Shown: positions 8,948-18,067, counted from the stretch's first letter. The stretch: DNA of 64,000 nucleotides from Neisseria lactamica NS19 (GCA_000193795.2 AEPI01000023.1:4954-68953), one strand, 5' to 3'. Program-made: numbers and translations. Notes: generated by a model not told the origin, from the sequence alone.

Positions 8948-8975
8948 TTCAGACGGCATCTTGAGGCCGTCTGAA
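8948..8975. terminator. DUS hairpin between nuoH and nuoI
   Basis: The complement of a standard DUS (8948-8959) is followed by the AGGCCGTCTGAA dialect (8964-8975); the two arms pair over 10 bases. It lies within the operon, so it may act as an attenuator rather than a full terminator. Confidence 0.6.
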
Positions 8976-9025
8976 CAAAGCGATTTTGAATACCTAACGA
9001 AATCCCTGTTTTGAGGGAACATAAT

Positions 9026-9505
9026 ATGGCTAACTTAGTAAAAACCTTTCTGCTTGGCGAATTGGTCAAAGGCTTGGGCGTAACGCTCAAAAACTTTTTC
9101 GCCCGCAAAGACACGATTTATTTCCCCGAAGAGAAAACGCCGCAATCCGTGCGTTTTCGCGGCCTGCACGCGCAACGCCGTTATCCGAACGGCGAGGAAC
9201 GCTGCATTGCGTGTAAATTGTGCGAGGCAGTTTGTCCGGCAATGGCGATCAACATCGAATCGGAAGAACGCGAAGACGGCACCCGCCGCACCAAGCGTTA
9301 CGACATCGACCTGACCAAGTGCATCTTCTGCGGCTTCTGCGAAGAGGCCTGCCCGACCGATGCGATTGTGGAAACCCATATTTTTGAATACCACGGCGAG
9401 AAAAAAGGCGACTTGCACATGACCAAGCCGATTCTTTTGGCCATTGGCGATAAATACGAAACTGAAATCGCCAAACGCAAAGCCGCTGACGCGCCGTATC
9501 GTTAA
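9026..9505 (+). CDS. nuoI: NADH-quinone oxidoreductase subunit I
   Basis: 159 residues, an 8Fe ferredoxin-type subunit carrying clusters N6a and N6b. Two complete CxxCxxCxxxCP motifs are visible: CIACKLCEAVCP and CIFCGFCEEACP. The amphipathic N-terminus (VKTFLLGELVKGLGVTLKNFF) docks it to the membrane arm. ATG 9026 gives the usual MANLVKTF start; the frame is open five codons further upstream. RBS GAGGGA precedes it. Confidence 0.97.
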   Translation: MANLVKTFLLGELVKGLGVTLKNFFARKDTIYFPEEKTPQSVRFRGLHAQRRYPNGEERCIACKLCEAVCPAMAINIESEEREDGTRRTKRYDIDLTKCIFCGFCEEACPTDAIVETHIFEYHGEKKGDLHMTKPILLAIGDKYETEIAKRKAADAPYR

Positions 9506-9516
9506 GGAGCAGACGA

Positions 9517-10188
9517 ATGACTTTTTCCGCGATTCTGTTCTATATTCTTGCCGCCATCGTTTTGTACGGTTCGGTTCGTACCGTTACCGCTAAAAACCCT
9601 GTTCACGCCGCTTTACATCTGGTGCTGACCTTCTGTGTGAGCGCGATGCTTTGGATGCTGATGCAGGCCGAGTTTTTGGGCGTGACTCTGGTGGTGGTTT
9701 ACGTCGGCGCTGTGATGGTGTTGTTCTTGTTCGTCGTGATGATGTTGAACATCGACATTGAAGAAATGCGCGCCGGTTTCTGGCGACACGCGCCTGTTGC
9801 CGGCGTGGTCGGCACATTGTTGGCGGTTGCCCTGATCCTGATTCTGGTCAACCCGAAAACCGACCTTGCCGCGTTTGGTTTGATGAAAGACATTCCCGCC
9901 GATTACAACAATATCCGAGATTTGGGCAGCCGTATTTATACCGACTACCTGTTGCCGTTTGAATTGGCGGCGGTATTGCTGCTGTTGGGTATGGTGGCGG
10001 CGATTGCGCTGGTTCACCGCAAAACCACTAATCCGAAACGCATGGATCCTGCCGACCAGGTTAAAGTACGCGCCGACCAAGGCCGTATGCGTCTGGTGAA
10101 AATGGAAGCGGTCAAACCGCAAGTCGAATCTGCCGAAGAAAGCGAAGTTTCAGACGGCATCAAGCCGGAAGGGGAGGGCAAAGCATGA
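9517..10188 (+). CDS. nuoJ: NADH-quinone oxidoreductase subunit J
   Basis: 223 residues, a membrane subunit with five helices; the third contains the conserved YVGAVMVLFLFVVMML region next to the E-channel. The C-terminus has a charged tail of about 50 residues beyond the last helix; it includes an internal DUS (encoding VSDGIK). AAGGAG sits just upstream. The stop overlaps the ATG of nuoK by four bases (ATGA), indicating translational coupling. Confidence 0.97.
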   Translation: MTFSAILFYILAAIVLYGSVRTVTAKNPVHAALHLVLTFCVSAMLWMLMQAEFLGVTLVVVYVGAVMVLFLFVVMMLNIDIEEMRAGFWRHAPVAGVVGTLLAVALILILVNPKTDLAAFGLMKDIPADYNNIRDLGSRIYTDYLLPFELAAVLLLLGMVAAIALVHRKTTNPKRMDPADQVKVRADQGRMRLVKMEAVKPQVESAEESEVSDGIKPEGEGKA

Positions 10189-10490
10189 TTACCTTGACGC
10201 ATTATCTGGTATTGGGCGCGCTCCTGTTCGGTATCAGCGCAATGGGTATCTTTATGAACCGCAAAAACGTGCTGGTCTTGCTGATGTCCATCGAGCTGAT
10301 GCTTTTAGCGGTGAACTTCAACTTTATCGCCTTCTCGCAACATTTGGGCGATACTGCCGGACAGATTTTCGTATTCTTCGTATTGACCGTCGCCGCCGCT
10401 GAATCCGCCATCGGTTTGGCGATTATGGTATTGGTGTACCGCAATCGACAAACAATCAACGTTGCCGATTTGAACAAACTTAAAGGCTGA
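10185..10490 (+). CDS. nuoK: NADH-quinone oxidoreductase subunit K
   Basis: 101 residues, the MrpC-like membrane subunit with three helices. The conserved acidic residues are in place: the SIELMLLAVN helix and the AAAESAIGLAIMV helix, both part of the proton path. It ends the second block of the operon; in most bacteria nuoL follows directly, but here about 1.3 kb of AT-rich DNA intervenes. Confidence 0.97.
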   Translation: MITLTHYLVLGALLFGISAMGIFMNRKNVLVLLMSIELMLLAVNFNFIAFSQHLGDTAGQIFVFFVLTVAAAESAIGLAIMVLVYRNRQTINVADLNKLKG

Positions 10491-10522
10491 TTTGGAATTT
10501 TTAAAGAAAAAAGAGATAGATA

Positions 10523-10945
10523 ATGTTTGATATTGCTGTTGTTGGATTAGGTGCAACAGGAGTTAGTTTAATCAAACAGTTACAGGATGCAGTATATAAT
10601 TTTAATTTGCCAAAGCCAAAAATTGCCGTGTTTAATCCGATGCAAACATTTGCAAGAGGAGAAGCATTCGGTTCGGCTGATATGATACATAAAGTAAATA
10701 CACCGCCTGATATGTTGGCTATTTCGGATAGTGAACCTGATGCATTTTCAAGTTGGCTAGAAAAACAAGACAATTATGAGCGTTATCCGAATCGGTTTTT
10801 ATATGCAGATTTCTTATCTTATCCATATAAATCAGTTGCAGAGTCTGATGTACTGGATATTTGCGAGTTTAATGTGTTATGTGTCGGTAATTGGGTAAAA
10901 CAATGGGTTTTTGAAAATTTTAGAATTTCAGAAAGTGGAGAGTGA
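10523..10945 (+). CDS. Truncated FAD/NAD(P)-binding protein
   Basis: 140 residues. The N-terminus has a Rossmann dinucleotide fold with GLGATG at residues 8-13, followed by a region like the FAD-NAD(P)-binding proteins of the HI0933 / PF13454 kind (ARGEAFG, HKVNTPPDMLAI). Those proteins are typically several hundred residues long, so this is probably only the N-terminal part, and the C-terminal 35 residues do not look like a finished domain. It is clearly more AT-rich than the nuo genes on either side, has no DUS, and overlaps the next gene. It is likely a decayed import rather than a functional enzyme. Confidence 0.55.
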   Translation: MFDIAVVGLGATGVSLIKQLQDAVYNFNLPKPKIAVFNPMQTFARGEAFGSADMIHKVNTPPDMLAISDSEPDAFSSWLEKQDNYERYPNRFLYADFLSYPYKSVAESDVLDICEFNVLCVGNWVKQWVFENFRISESGE

Positions 10946-10947
10946 TT

Positions 10948-11820
10948 ATGTCATTCTCAATTGCTCTTCCATTGGTATATCTGTTTATTGGCATTTTGAT
11001 TGGGAAATCCCCTTTTAGAAAAATTAAAGGCACTTTTTCTGTAATATTGAGCAGGTGGATTATCCCTTTTGTTATTGTCTATAACATAACGACATATCGT
11101 GATGGTATGCAGTATATTATGTTATGGATGATTATTTCGATGGGGCTGATTATCCTAATCGGGAAAAGAGTTAATAAAGATCCTGTTTGGAATTTGTGTT
11201 TGTGCTATTTGAACATCGGATGGTTGGGGCTTCCTATAGTTGCAACCTTGTTTGGAGATGAGGCGGCGCAAGTGCTTATTTCGGCATACGTGGGAAGTTC
11301 TTTATTCGGAAATTCGGTCGGGGTCGGGTTGTTATTGAATAATAGTAATTTCATATCCGGATTGAAAAAGACTTTAAAATCCCCTCCCGTTGTTGCATTG
11401 GTAATAGGAGTGTCCGGTATTCCGCTGGGGCATTTTGTAGCAGATTATTTTGGGGAAGTTTATTTTTTCTCGAAAATGGCAATGGGAATATTGGGGATGG
11501 TGATACTCGGTATTTGGCTGGCTGAGATAAAACTAAATTTGAATGATTTGAAGAAAAGTATTAAACCGTTTCTAATAAAAAACATTTTATTTATAGGGAT
11601 TGTTTTTCTTTTTATCCAAATAGCTGCATATTTTGACTTGAAGTTGATTCTTGAAAACCAAAAAACATTGTATTTAATACCGTTGCTGCCGCCTGCTGCC
11701 AATATTATTGTGTTGGAAACGGCATATTTGAAAACAGGGCGTTCGGCTTCTATGATTGCGTATGGTACGATTTTTAGTTTAATCGCAATCAGCATTTATA
11801 TTTTACTGGTGCAAATTTAA
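10948..11820 (+). CDS. AEC-family membrane transporter (auxin efflux carrier type)
   Basis: 290 residues from ATG 10948 (GTGGAG ribosome site upstream; GTG 10942 is an alternative). There are about eight to ten hydrophobic helices, and the middle segment (LCYLNIGWLGLPIVATLFGDEAA) resembles the PF03547 membrane transport family, which exports or imports organic acids; the substrate here cannot be told. It is AT-rich, lacks DUS and lies inside the nuo operon. Its stop codon directly abuts the ATG of nuoL with no spacer. Confidence 0.7.
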   Translation: MSFSIALPLVYLFIGILIGKSPFRKIKGTFSVILSRWIIPFVIVYNITTYRDGMQYIMLWMIISMGLIILIGKRVNKDPVWNLCLCYLNIGWLGLPIVATLFGDEAAQVLISAYVGSSLFGNSVGVGLLLNNSNFISGLKKTLKSPPVVALVIGVSGIPLGHFVADYFGEVYFFSKMAMGILGMVILGIWLAEIKLNLNDLKKSIKPFLIKNILFIGIVFLFIQIAAYFDLKLILENQKTLYLIPLLPPAANIIVLETAYLKTGRSASMIAYGTIFSLIAISIYILLVQI

Positions 11821-13845
11821 ATGAACGACATGACTTTATATCTCATCATTGCCCTCGTGCCTTTGGCAGGCTCGCTGATTGCGGGTTTGTTAGGCAACAA
11901 AATCGGACGTGCCGGTGCGCATACGGTTACGATACTCGGTGTTGCTGTATCTGCCGCGCTGTCGGCTTATGTGTTGTGGGGCTTTATTGACGGCAGCCGC
12001 GCCAAGTTTGATGAAAACGTCTATACCTGGCTGACAATGGGCGGCTTGGATTTCTCCGTCGGCTTCTTGGTCGATACGATGACGGCGATGATGATGGTCG
12101 TGGTTACCGGCGTATCGCTGATGGTACATATTTACACGATTGGCTATATGCACGATGAGGAAGTCGGCTACCAACGCTTCTTCAGCTATATTTCTTTGTT
12201 TACTTTCAGTATGTTGATGCTGATTATGAGCAACAACTTCATCCAGCTCTTCTTCGGCTGGGAAGCTGTGGGCTTGGTGTCGTATCTCTTGATCGGTTTC
12301 TATTTCAAACGTCCGAGCGCAACATTTGCCAACCTGAAAGCCTTTTTGATCAACCGTGTCGGCGACTTCGGCTTTTTGCTCGGTATCGGTTTGGTGCTTG
12401 CTTATTTCGGCGGCAGCCTGCGCTATCAGGACGTATTCGCTTATCTGCCCAACGTACAAAATGCCACCATCCAGCTCTTCCCCGGTGTGGAATGGTCTTT
12501 GATTACCGTAACCTGTCTGCTCTTGTTTGTGGGTGCGATGGGTAAATCGGCACAATTCCCGCTGCACGTTTGGCTGCCTGATTCGATGGAAGGCCCGACT
12601 CCGATTTCCGCATTGATTCACGCCGCAACCATGGTTACGGCGGGTCTGTTTATGGTATCGCGTATGTCGCCGATTTATGAGATGAGCAGCACTGCGCTGT
12701 CGGTCATTATGGTGATCGGTGCGATTACCGCCCTGTTTATGGGCTTCTTGGGCGTGATTCAAAACGACATCAAGCGCGTGGTTGCGTACTCTACCTTGTC
12801 GCAACTGGGCTATATGACCGTGGCTTTGGGCGCGTCTGCCTATTCCGTGGCGATGTTCCATGTGATGACCCACGCCTTCTTTAAAGCCTTGTTGTTCTTG
12901 GCCGCAGGCAGCGCGATTATCGGTATGCACCACGACCAAGACATGCGCCACATGGGCAATCTGAAAAAATATATGCCGGTTACTTGGCTGACCATGCTGA
13001 TCGGTAACTTGTCGCTGATTGGTACGCCGTTCTTCTCCGGCTTCTACTCCAAAGATTCGATTATCGAAGCGGCGAAATACAGCACCCTGCCGGGCAGCGG
13101 CTTTGCCTATTTTGCCGTCCTCGCCGGCGTGTTTGTTACCGCGTTTTACGCGTTCCGCCAATACTTTATGGTGTTCCACGGCGAAGAAAAATGGCGCAGC
13201 CTGCCCGAACACCATTCAGACGGCCATGGCGAAGAACATCACGGCTTGGGCAAAAACGACAATCCGCACGAAAGCCCGTTGGTGGTTACCCTGCCTTTGA
13301 TTTTGCTTGCCGTTCCGTCCGTCATCATCGGCTACATCGCCATCGAACCCATGCTTTACGGCGATTTCTTCAAAGACGTGATTTTTGTTAATGCCGACGC
13401 GCATCCGACCATGCACATTATGAAAGAAGAGTTCCACGGCGCATTGGCAATGGTGTCGCACAGCCTGCATTCGCCCGTTCTCTATCTCGCTATCGCAGGC
13501 GTATTGAGCGCATGGCTTTTGTACGTCAAACTGCCGCACCTGCCCGCCAAAATCGCGCAGGCGTTCCGTCCGGTTTACGTTTTGTTTGAAAACAAATACT
13601 ACCTTGATGCCCTGTATTTCAACGTTTTCGCCAAAGGCACACGCGCATTGGGCAAATTCTTTTGGAAAGTCGGCGATACCGCCATTATCGACAACGGTAT
13701 TGTCAACGGCTCCGCCAAACTGGTCGGCGCGGTTGCCGCGCAAGTGCGTAAAGTCCAAACCGGCTTTATCTACACCTACGCTGCCGCTATGGTGTTCGGC
13801 GTATTGGTCTTGCTCGGCATGACCTTCTGGGGATTGTTCCGATAA
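11821..13845 (+). CDS. nuoL: NADH-quinone oxidoreductase subunit L
   Basis: 674 residues, the distal antiporter-like proton-pumping subunit. It has the usual helix bundle, including the MGKSAQFPLHVWLPDSMEGPTPISALIHAATMVTAG core and the long C-terminal lateral helix. A His-rich loop (HHSDGHGEEHHG) around residues 465-477 contains a partial DUS. The start is ATG 11821, immediately after the permease stop TAA; ATG 11830 is also possible. No Shine-Dalgarno sequence is visible upstream of either, so translation may depend on coupling to the preceding gene. Confidence 0.96.
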   Translation: MNDMTLYLIIALVPLAGSLIAGLLGNKIGRAGAHTVTILGVAVSAALSAYVLWGFIDGSRAKFDENVYTWLTMGGLDFSVGFLVDTMTAMMMVVVTGVSLMVHIYTIGYMHDEEVGYQRFFSYISLFTFSMLMLIMSNNFIQLFFGWEAVGLVSYLLIGFYFKRPSATFANLKAFLINRVGDFGFLLGIGLVLAYFGGSLRYQDVFAYLPNVQNATIQLFPGVEWSLITVTCLLLFVGAMGKSAQFPLHVWLPDSMEGPTPISALIHAATMVTAGLFMVSRMSPIYEMSSTALSVIMVIGAITALFMGFLGVIQNDIKRVVAYSTLSQLGYMTVALGASAYSVAMFHVMTHAFFKALLFLAAGSAIIGMHHDQDMRHMGNLKKYMPVTWLTMLIGNLSLIGTPFFSGFYSKDSIIEAAKYSTLPGSGFAYFAVLAGVFVTAFYAFRQYFMVFHGEEKWRSLPEHHSDGHGEEHHGLGKNDNPHESPLVVTLPLILLAVPSVIIGYIAIEPMLYGDFFKDVIFVNADAHPTMHIMKEEFHGALAMVSHSLHSPVLYLAIAGVLSAWLLYVKLPHLPAKIAQAFRPVYVLFENKYYLDALYFNVFAKGTRALGKFFWKVGDTAIIDNGIVNGSAKLVGAVAAQVRKVQTGFIYTYAAAMVFGVLVLLGMTFWGLFR

Positions 13846-13854
13846 GGATGAGGT

Positions 13855-13883
13855 TTCAGACGGCCTCTTAAAATGTTGTCTGA
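13855..13883. terminator. DUS-dialect sequence with a degenerate partner
   Basis: The complement of AGGCCGTCTGAA (13855-13866) is followed by a degenerate inverted copy (ATGTTGTCTGAC, 13872-13883). It lies between nuoL and nuoM and could be a weak attenuator. Confidence 0.4.
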
Positions 13884-13933
13884 CAAAGCAACCCGCACAA
13901 CGATATTTTTATTTTAACCACAGGTTAACCATT

Positions 13934-15430
13934 ATGTTTTCCAACTACCTACTCAGCTTGGCAATATGGATACCCATCGCCGCAGGTGTGCTGGTTTTGG
14001 CGACCGGCAAAGACAGCCGTGCGCCGCTGGCGCGTGTGCTTGCCTTCATGGGTGCGCTTGCCGGTTTCTTGGTAACGCTGCCCCTGTTTACCGGTTTCGA
14101 CCGTTTGAGCGGCGGCTATCAGTTTACCGAGTTCCACGAGTGGATTCCGCTTCTGAAAATCAACTACGCATTGGGCGTGGACGGTATTTCAGTGCTCTTT
14201 ATCATCTTGAATGCGTTTATTACGCTGTTGGTGGTATTGGCCGGTTGGGAAGTCATTCAGAAGCGTCCGGCGCAGTATATGGCGGCATTCCTGATGATGT
14301 CGGGTTTGATTAACGGTGCGTTTGCCGCGCAGGATGCGATTCTGTTTTATGTGTTCTTCGAGGGTATGCTGATTCCGCTGTACCTGATTATCGGTGTATG
14401 GGGCGGCCCGCGCCGCGTCTATGCGTCGGTCAAGCTGTTCCTCTATACGCTGATGGGTTCGCTCCTGATGCTGGTTGCTATGGTTTACCTTTATTATCAA
14501 ACAGGCAGCTTCTCTATTGTTGATTTCCAAAACATCAAACAGCTTCCGTTGGGCGTACAACAGCTTTTGTTTGCGGCGTTCTTCCTGTCATTTGCCGTGA
14601 AAGTGCCGATGTTCCCTGTGCACACTTGGCTGCCGGATGCCCACGTTGAAGCGCCGACCGGCGGTTCGATGGTGTTGGCGGCAATTACGCTGAAACTGGG
14701 TGCGTATGGTTTCTTGCGCTTTATCCTGCCGATTATGCCGGACGCGGCTCGCTATTTTGCCCCTGTGATCATCGTATTGAGCCTGATTGCCGTAATTTAC
14801 ATCGGTATGGTGGCCCTGGTGCAAACCGATATGAAGAAACTGGTGGCGTATTCGTCCATCAGCCATATGGGTTTCGTTACCTTGGGGATGTTTTTGTTTG
14901 TTAACGGACAGTTGGACGACTGGGCATTGAAAGGCGCAATCATTCAAATGATTTCCCACGGTTTTGTGTCTGCCGCGATGTTTATGTGTATCGGCGTGAT
15001 GTACGACCGCCTGCACACGCGCAATATTGCCGATTATGGCGGCGTGGTCAATGTGATGCCTAAGTTTGCGGCGTTTATGATGCTGTTCGGTATGGCAAAC
15101 GCGGGTCTGCCTGCGACTTCAGGCTTTGTGGGCGAGTTTATGGTGATTATGGGCGCGGTTAAAGTGAATTTCTGGGTAGGCGCGTTGGCTGCCATGACCC
15201 TGATTTACGGTGCATCTTATACCCTGTGGATGTACAAACGCGTGATTTTCGGCGAGATTCGCAATCTGCACGTTGCCGATATGAAAGACATCAATTACCG
15301 CGAATTTGCGGTTTTGGCGGTTTTGGCGGTGGCTGTTTTGGGTATGGGCCTGTATCCGAACGCATTTATCGAAGTGGTACATCAGGCGGCAAACGATTTG
15401 ATTGCCCATGTGGCGCAAAGCAAGATTTGA
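13934..15430 (+). CDS. nuoM: NADH-quinone oxidoreductase subunit M
   Basis: 498 residues, the second antiporter-like pump subunit. The catalytic acidic residue is in FFEGMLIPLYLIIGVWGG, and the KVPMFPVHTWLPDAHVEAPTGGSM stretch carries the conserved lysine and histidines. About 14 helices. nuoN follows after 9 bases. Confidence 0.97.
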   Translation: MFSNYLLSLAIWIPIAAGVLVLATGKDSRAPLARVLAFMGALAGFLVTLPLFTGFDRLSGGYQFTEFHEWIPLLKINYALGVDGISVLFIILNAFITLLVVLAGWEVIQKRPAQYMAAFLMMSGLINGAFAAQDAILFYVFFEGMLIPLYLIIGVWGGPRRVYASVKLFLYTLMGSLLMLVAMVYLYYQTGSFSIVDFQNIKQLPLGVQQLLFAAFFLSFAVKVPMFPVHTWLPDAHVEAPTGGSMVLAAITLKLGAYGFLRFILPIMPDAARYFAPVIIVLSLIAVIYIGMVALVQTDMKKLVAYSSISHMGFVTLGMFLFVNGQLDDWALKGAIIQMISHGFVSAAMFMCIGVMYDRLHTRNIADYGGVVNVMPKFAAFMMLFGMANAGLPATSGFVGEFMVIMGAVKVNFWVGALAAMTLIYGASYTLWMYKRVIFGEIRNLHVADMKDINYREFAVLAVLAVAVLGMGLYPNAFIEVVHQAANDLIAHVAQSKI

Positions 15431-15439
15431 GGTGTGTAA

Positions 15440-16885
15440 ATGAACTGGTCTGATTTGAATTTAATGCCCGCGTTGCCCGAAATCGTGCTGTTTGCGCTGC
15501 TGGTGTTATTGTTGCTGGCGGACTTGTGGGTCAGTGATGACAAACGCCGTCTGACGCATTACGGCGCGCTGGCAACGGTGGCGGTTACGGCGGCGGTGCA
15601 GCTTGCCGTTTGGGAGCAGGGCAGTACGTCTTCATTCAACGGGATGTATATTGCGGACGGTATGTCGCGTTTGGCAAAAATGGTTTTATATGCTTTGACG
15701 TTTGCCCTGTTTGTTTATGCCAAGCCTTATAATCAAACGCGCAACCTGTTTAAAGGCGAGTTTTACACCCTGTCATTGTTTGCCCTTTTGGGTATGGGCG
15801 TGATGGTGGGTGCGGGGCATTTCCTTACCGCCTATATCGGTTTGGAACTCTTGTCGCTCGCCCTTTACGCCCTGATCGCCCTGCGCCGCGATTCCGGCTT
15901 TGCCGCCGAAGCCGCTTTGAAATATTTTGTTTTGGGCGCGCTGGCTTCCGGATTATTGCTTTACGGCATTTCTATGGTTTACGGCGCGACCGGTTCGCTG
16001 GAATTTGCCACAGTATTGGCAAACTCGTATAACGAACAGGCAAATGTTTGGCTTTTAAAACTGGGTTTGGTGTTTATCGTCGTCGCCGTCGCGTTCAAGC
16101 TGGGTGCGGTGCCGTTCCATATGTGGGTGCCCGATGTCTATCAGGGCGCGCCCACTTCCGTCGCCGCGCTGGCCGGCACGCTGCCGAAAATCGCCGCCGT
16201 CGTTTTCGCCTTCCGCATCCTCGTTACCGGCTTGGGAACGGTGCATCAGGACTGGTCGCCGATGTTTGCCCTGCTTGCCGCCGCTTCGCTGCTGGTCGGC
16301 AACCTCGCCGCCATTATGCAGACCAACATCAAACGTATGCTCGCCTATTCCACCGTTTCGCATATGGGTTTCATCCTGCTGGCGTTTATGGCGGGCGCGG
16401 TCGGTTTTGCGGCGGGGCTGTATTACGCGGTAACTTACGCGCTGATGGCGGCGGCAGGGTTCGGCGTGTTGATGGTGTTGTCGGACGGGGACAAGGAGTG
16501 CGAAAACATCAGCGATTTGGCAGGGTTGAACCAACACCGCGTATGGCTTGCCTTTTTGATGCTGCTGGTTATGTTCTCTATGGCGGGCATTCCGCCGCTG
16601 ATGGGCTTTTACGCCAAATTCGGCGTGATTATGGCGCTTTTGAAACAAGGCTATGTATGGTTGTCGGTGTTTGCCGTCGTGATGTCGCTGATTGGCGCGT
16701 TCTACTATCTGCGCGTGGTCAAAGTCATGTATTTTGACGAATCCGACCGCGCCCGCCCCTCCGCCGGCGGCAACAATGCCGCAAAATTCCTCTTGAGCGT
16801 CAACGCGCTGTTGTTGGTGCTGTGGGGCATTATGCCGCAAACCGTTATCGACTGGTGCGCCAAGGCGTTGGAGAACACGCTGTAA
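15440..16885 (+). CDS. nuoN: NADH-quinone oxidoreductase subunit N
   Basis: 481 residues, the third antiporter-like subunit, next to NuoK. Conserved elements are ELLSLALYALIALRR, KLGAVPFHMWVPDVYQGAPT and the TNIKRMLAYSTVSHMGF helix. It is the last complex I gene. A good Rho-independent terminator begins 10 bases after its stop. Confidence 0.97.
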   Translation: MNWSDLNLMPALPEIVLFALLVLLLLADLWVSDDKRRLTHYGALATVAVTAAVQLAVWEQGSTSSFNGMYIADGMSRLAKMVLYALTFALFVYAKPYNQTRNLFKGEFYTLSLFALLGMGVMVGAGHFLTAYIGLELLSLALYALIALRRDSGFAAEAALKYFVLGALASGLLLYGISMVYGATGSLEFATVLANSYNEQANVWLLKLGLVFIVVAVAFKLGAVPFHMWVPDVYQGAPTSVAALAGTLPKIAAVVFAFRILVTGLGTVHQDWSPMFALLAAASLLVGNLAAIMQTNIKRMLAYSTVSHMGFILLAFMAGAVGFAAGLYYAVTYALMAAAGFGVLMVLSDGDKECENISDLAGLNQHRVWLAFLMLLVMFSMAGIPPLMGFYAKFGVIMALLKQGYVWLSVFAVVMSLIGAFYYLRVVKVMYFDESDRARPSAGGNNAAKFLLSVNALLLVLWGIMPQTVIDWCAKALENTL

Positions 16886-16894
16886 GCCGCCGCG

Positions 16895-16924
16895 ACGGCA
16901 GCCGTATGATGGGCTGCCGTTTTT
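16895..16924 (+). terminator. Rho-independent terminator of the nuo operon
   Basis: A 9-bp GC-rich stem (ACGGCAGCC / GGCTGCCGT) with an 8-base loop is followed by a run of T. It lies directly after nuoN. A second inverted DUS-containing structure follows at 16929-16967. Confidence 0.8.
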
Positions 16925-16928
16925 CGGT

Positions 16929-16967
16929 TTCAGACGACGGCATCCGCAGGCCGGAATGCCGTCTGAA
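16929..16967. terminator. Imperfect DUS hairpin
   Basis: A full DUS at 16956-16967 pairs with an altered inverted copy (TTCAGACGACGGCAT, 16929-16943, with a 3-base duplication). It lies in the leader of the DUF2818 gene. Confidence 0.5.
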
Positions 16968-16984
16968 AGGGAAGGAAGGGAATT

Positions 16985-17284
16985 ATGACCGCATCGATGT
17001 ACATCCTTTTGCTGCTTGCCTTGATTTTTGCCAATGCCCCGTTTATCACGGTCAGGCTGTTCGGCATTGTTCCGCTCAAGCGCAAACATTTCGGACACCA
17101 CCTGATCGAGCTGGCGGCAGGTTTCGCGCTGACCGCCTCTCTTGCCTACATCCTCGAATCCCGTGCGGGAGCGGTACACAATCAGGGTTGGGAGTTTTAC
17201 GCCACCGTCGTCTGCCTGTACCTGATTTTTGCGTTTCCCTGTTTTGTGCGGCGGTATTTCTGGCACGCGCGCAACAGGGAATAG
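16985..17284 (+). CDS. DUF2818 family membrane protein
   Basis: 99 residues with three hydrophobic helices. It looks like the DUF2818 family, small membrane proteins commonly encoded right after nuoN in beta-proteobacteria, which suggests a link with complex I assembly or stability; this is inference. RBS GGGAAGGGAA precedes ATG 16985. A terminator lies between it and nuoN, so it may be transcribed in part from its own promoter. Confidence 0.75.
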   Translation: MTASMYILLLLALIFANAPFITVRLFGIVPLKRKHFGHHLIELAAGFALTASLAYILESRAGAVHNQGWEFYATVVCLYLIFAFPCFVRRYFWHARNRE

Positions 17285-17378
17285 GGTAACAATACTATCA
17301 GGATGGAATGTTTACCAAACGGCTGAGGGGGGCGGTGAAGGTGACCTCGTTGAAAGGCGGGTAGCAATAAGTAAAGTA

Positions 17379-17417
17379 AGGTCGTCTGAAAACGGGTTAG
17401 GATTGGTTTTCAGACGA
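17379..17417. terminator. Hairpin from a variant uptake sequence
   Basis: AGGTCGTCTGAA (17379-17390) pairs with TTCAGACGA (17409-17417). It lies in the 233-bp gap between the DUF2818 gene and the next small membrane protein and probably terminates the former. Confidence 0.5.
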
Positions 17418-17463
17418 ATTGCTGTTATTCTGAGATAAAGTAGGAATAATATAAGGAGCAAAG

Positions 17464-17493
17464 TTGACTTTTTTCAGTAATAATCAGTATTAA
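17464..17493 (+). promoter_or_regulatory. Possible promoter of the 159-residue membrane protein
   Basis: TTGACT (17464-17469) and TATTAA (17488-17493) are separated by 18 bases, 24 bases before ATG 17518. The match to a sigma-70 promoter is plausible but not tested; no strong ribosome-binding site is seen (AACAAGAG). Confidence 0.35.
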
Positions 17494-17517
17494 GCTAATA
17501 TTAACAAGAGATTTATT

Positions 17518-17997
17518 ATGAAAAATTCATTATCTATAACAAAAAATCAGATAAACCGCCATGCCCATAAATTATGTTCCTTTGCTGCTGTTTTAATTTG
17601 GATTTGTGCCTTACCTCAAAATGTCTTTACTTTTGGGCAAGGAGGGCAATATGAGGGTTATTTTGTCTTGATTTTGGGAACAATATTTGGTCCAGTATTG
17701 GGGAATATCGGATATTTTGCCGTTTATGCAAATTATATTTGGTTCCTATTGATATTCACATCTCTTATTAGGCGCCAATCCAAAAAAGTTATTTTCACTT
17801 TTCATGGATTGTTATGGGTTGTGGCACTGCTTACATTTACATTAGACGAAGTAATTGTGAATGAAGCGGGAGGACATGCAGAACCAACTTATGGATTAGG
17901 GTTGTATTTATGGTTTACCGCATTTTTATTGACAACTATTGCGGAATTATTGAAACAAAATGTTTTTCAAATTTTTAAAGAAAATTTAAAGGAATAA
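17518..17997 (+). CDS. Hypothetical four-helix membrane protein
   Basis: 159 residues with about four hydrophobic segments (residues about 20-35, 45-63, 67-83, 94-110) plus one near 128-145. I do not recognise the family. It is AT-rich relative to the flanking genes and has no DUS, which suggests transfer. The next gene downstream is the 30-residue lipoprotein, 70 bases away. Confidence 0.6.
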   Translation: MKNSLSITKNQINRHAHKLCSFAAVLIWICALPQNVFTFGQGGQYEGYFVLILGTIFGPVLGNIGYFAVYANYIWFLLIFTSLIRRQSKKVIFTFHGLLWVVALLTFTLDEVIVNEAGGHAEPTYGLGLYLWFTAFLLTTIAELLKQNVFQIFKENLKE

Positions 17998-18067
17998 TAA
18001 AGTAACGACAAATATTATTCCATTTCTAGTCAAGATTAAAATACTTCGCTGTAGAAGGAGCTCCCTT

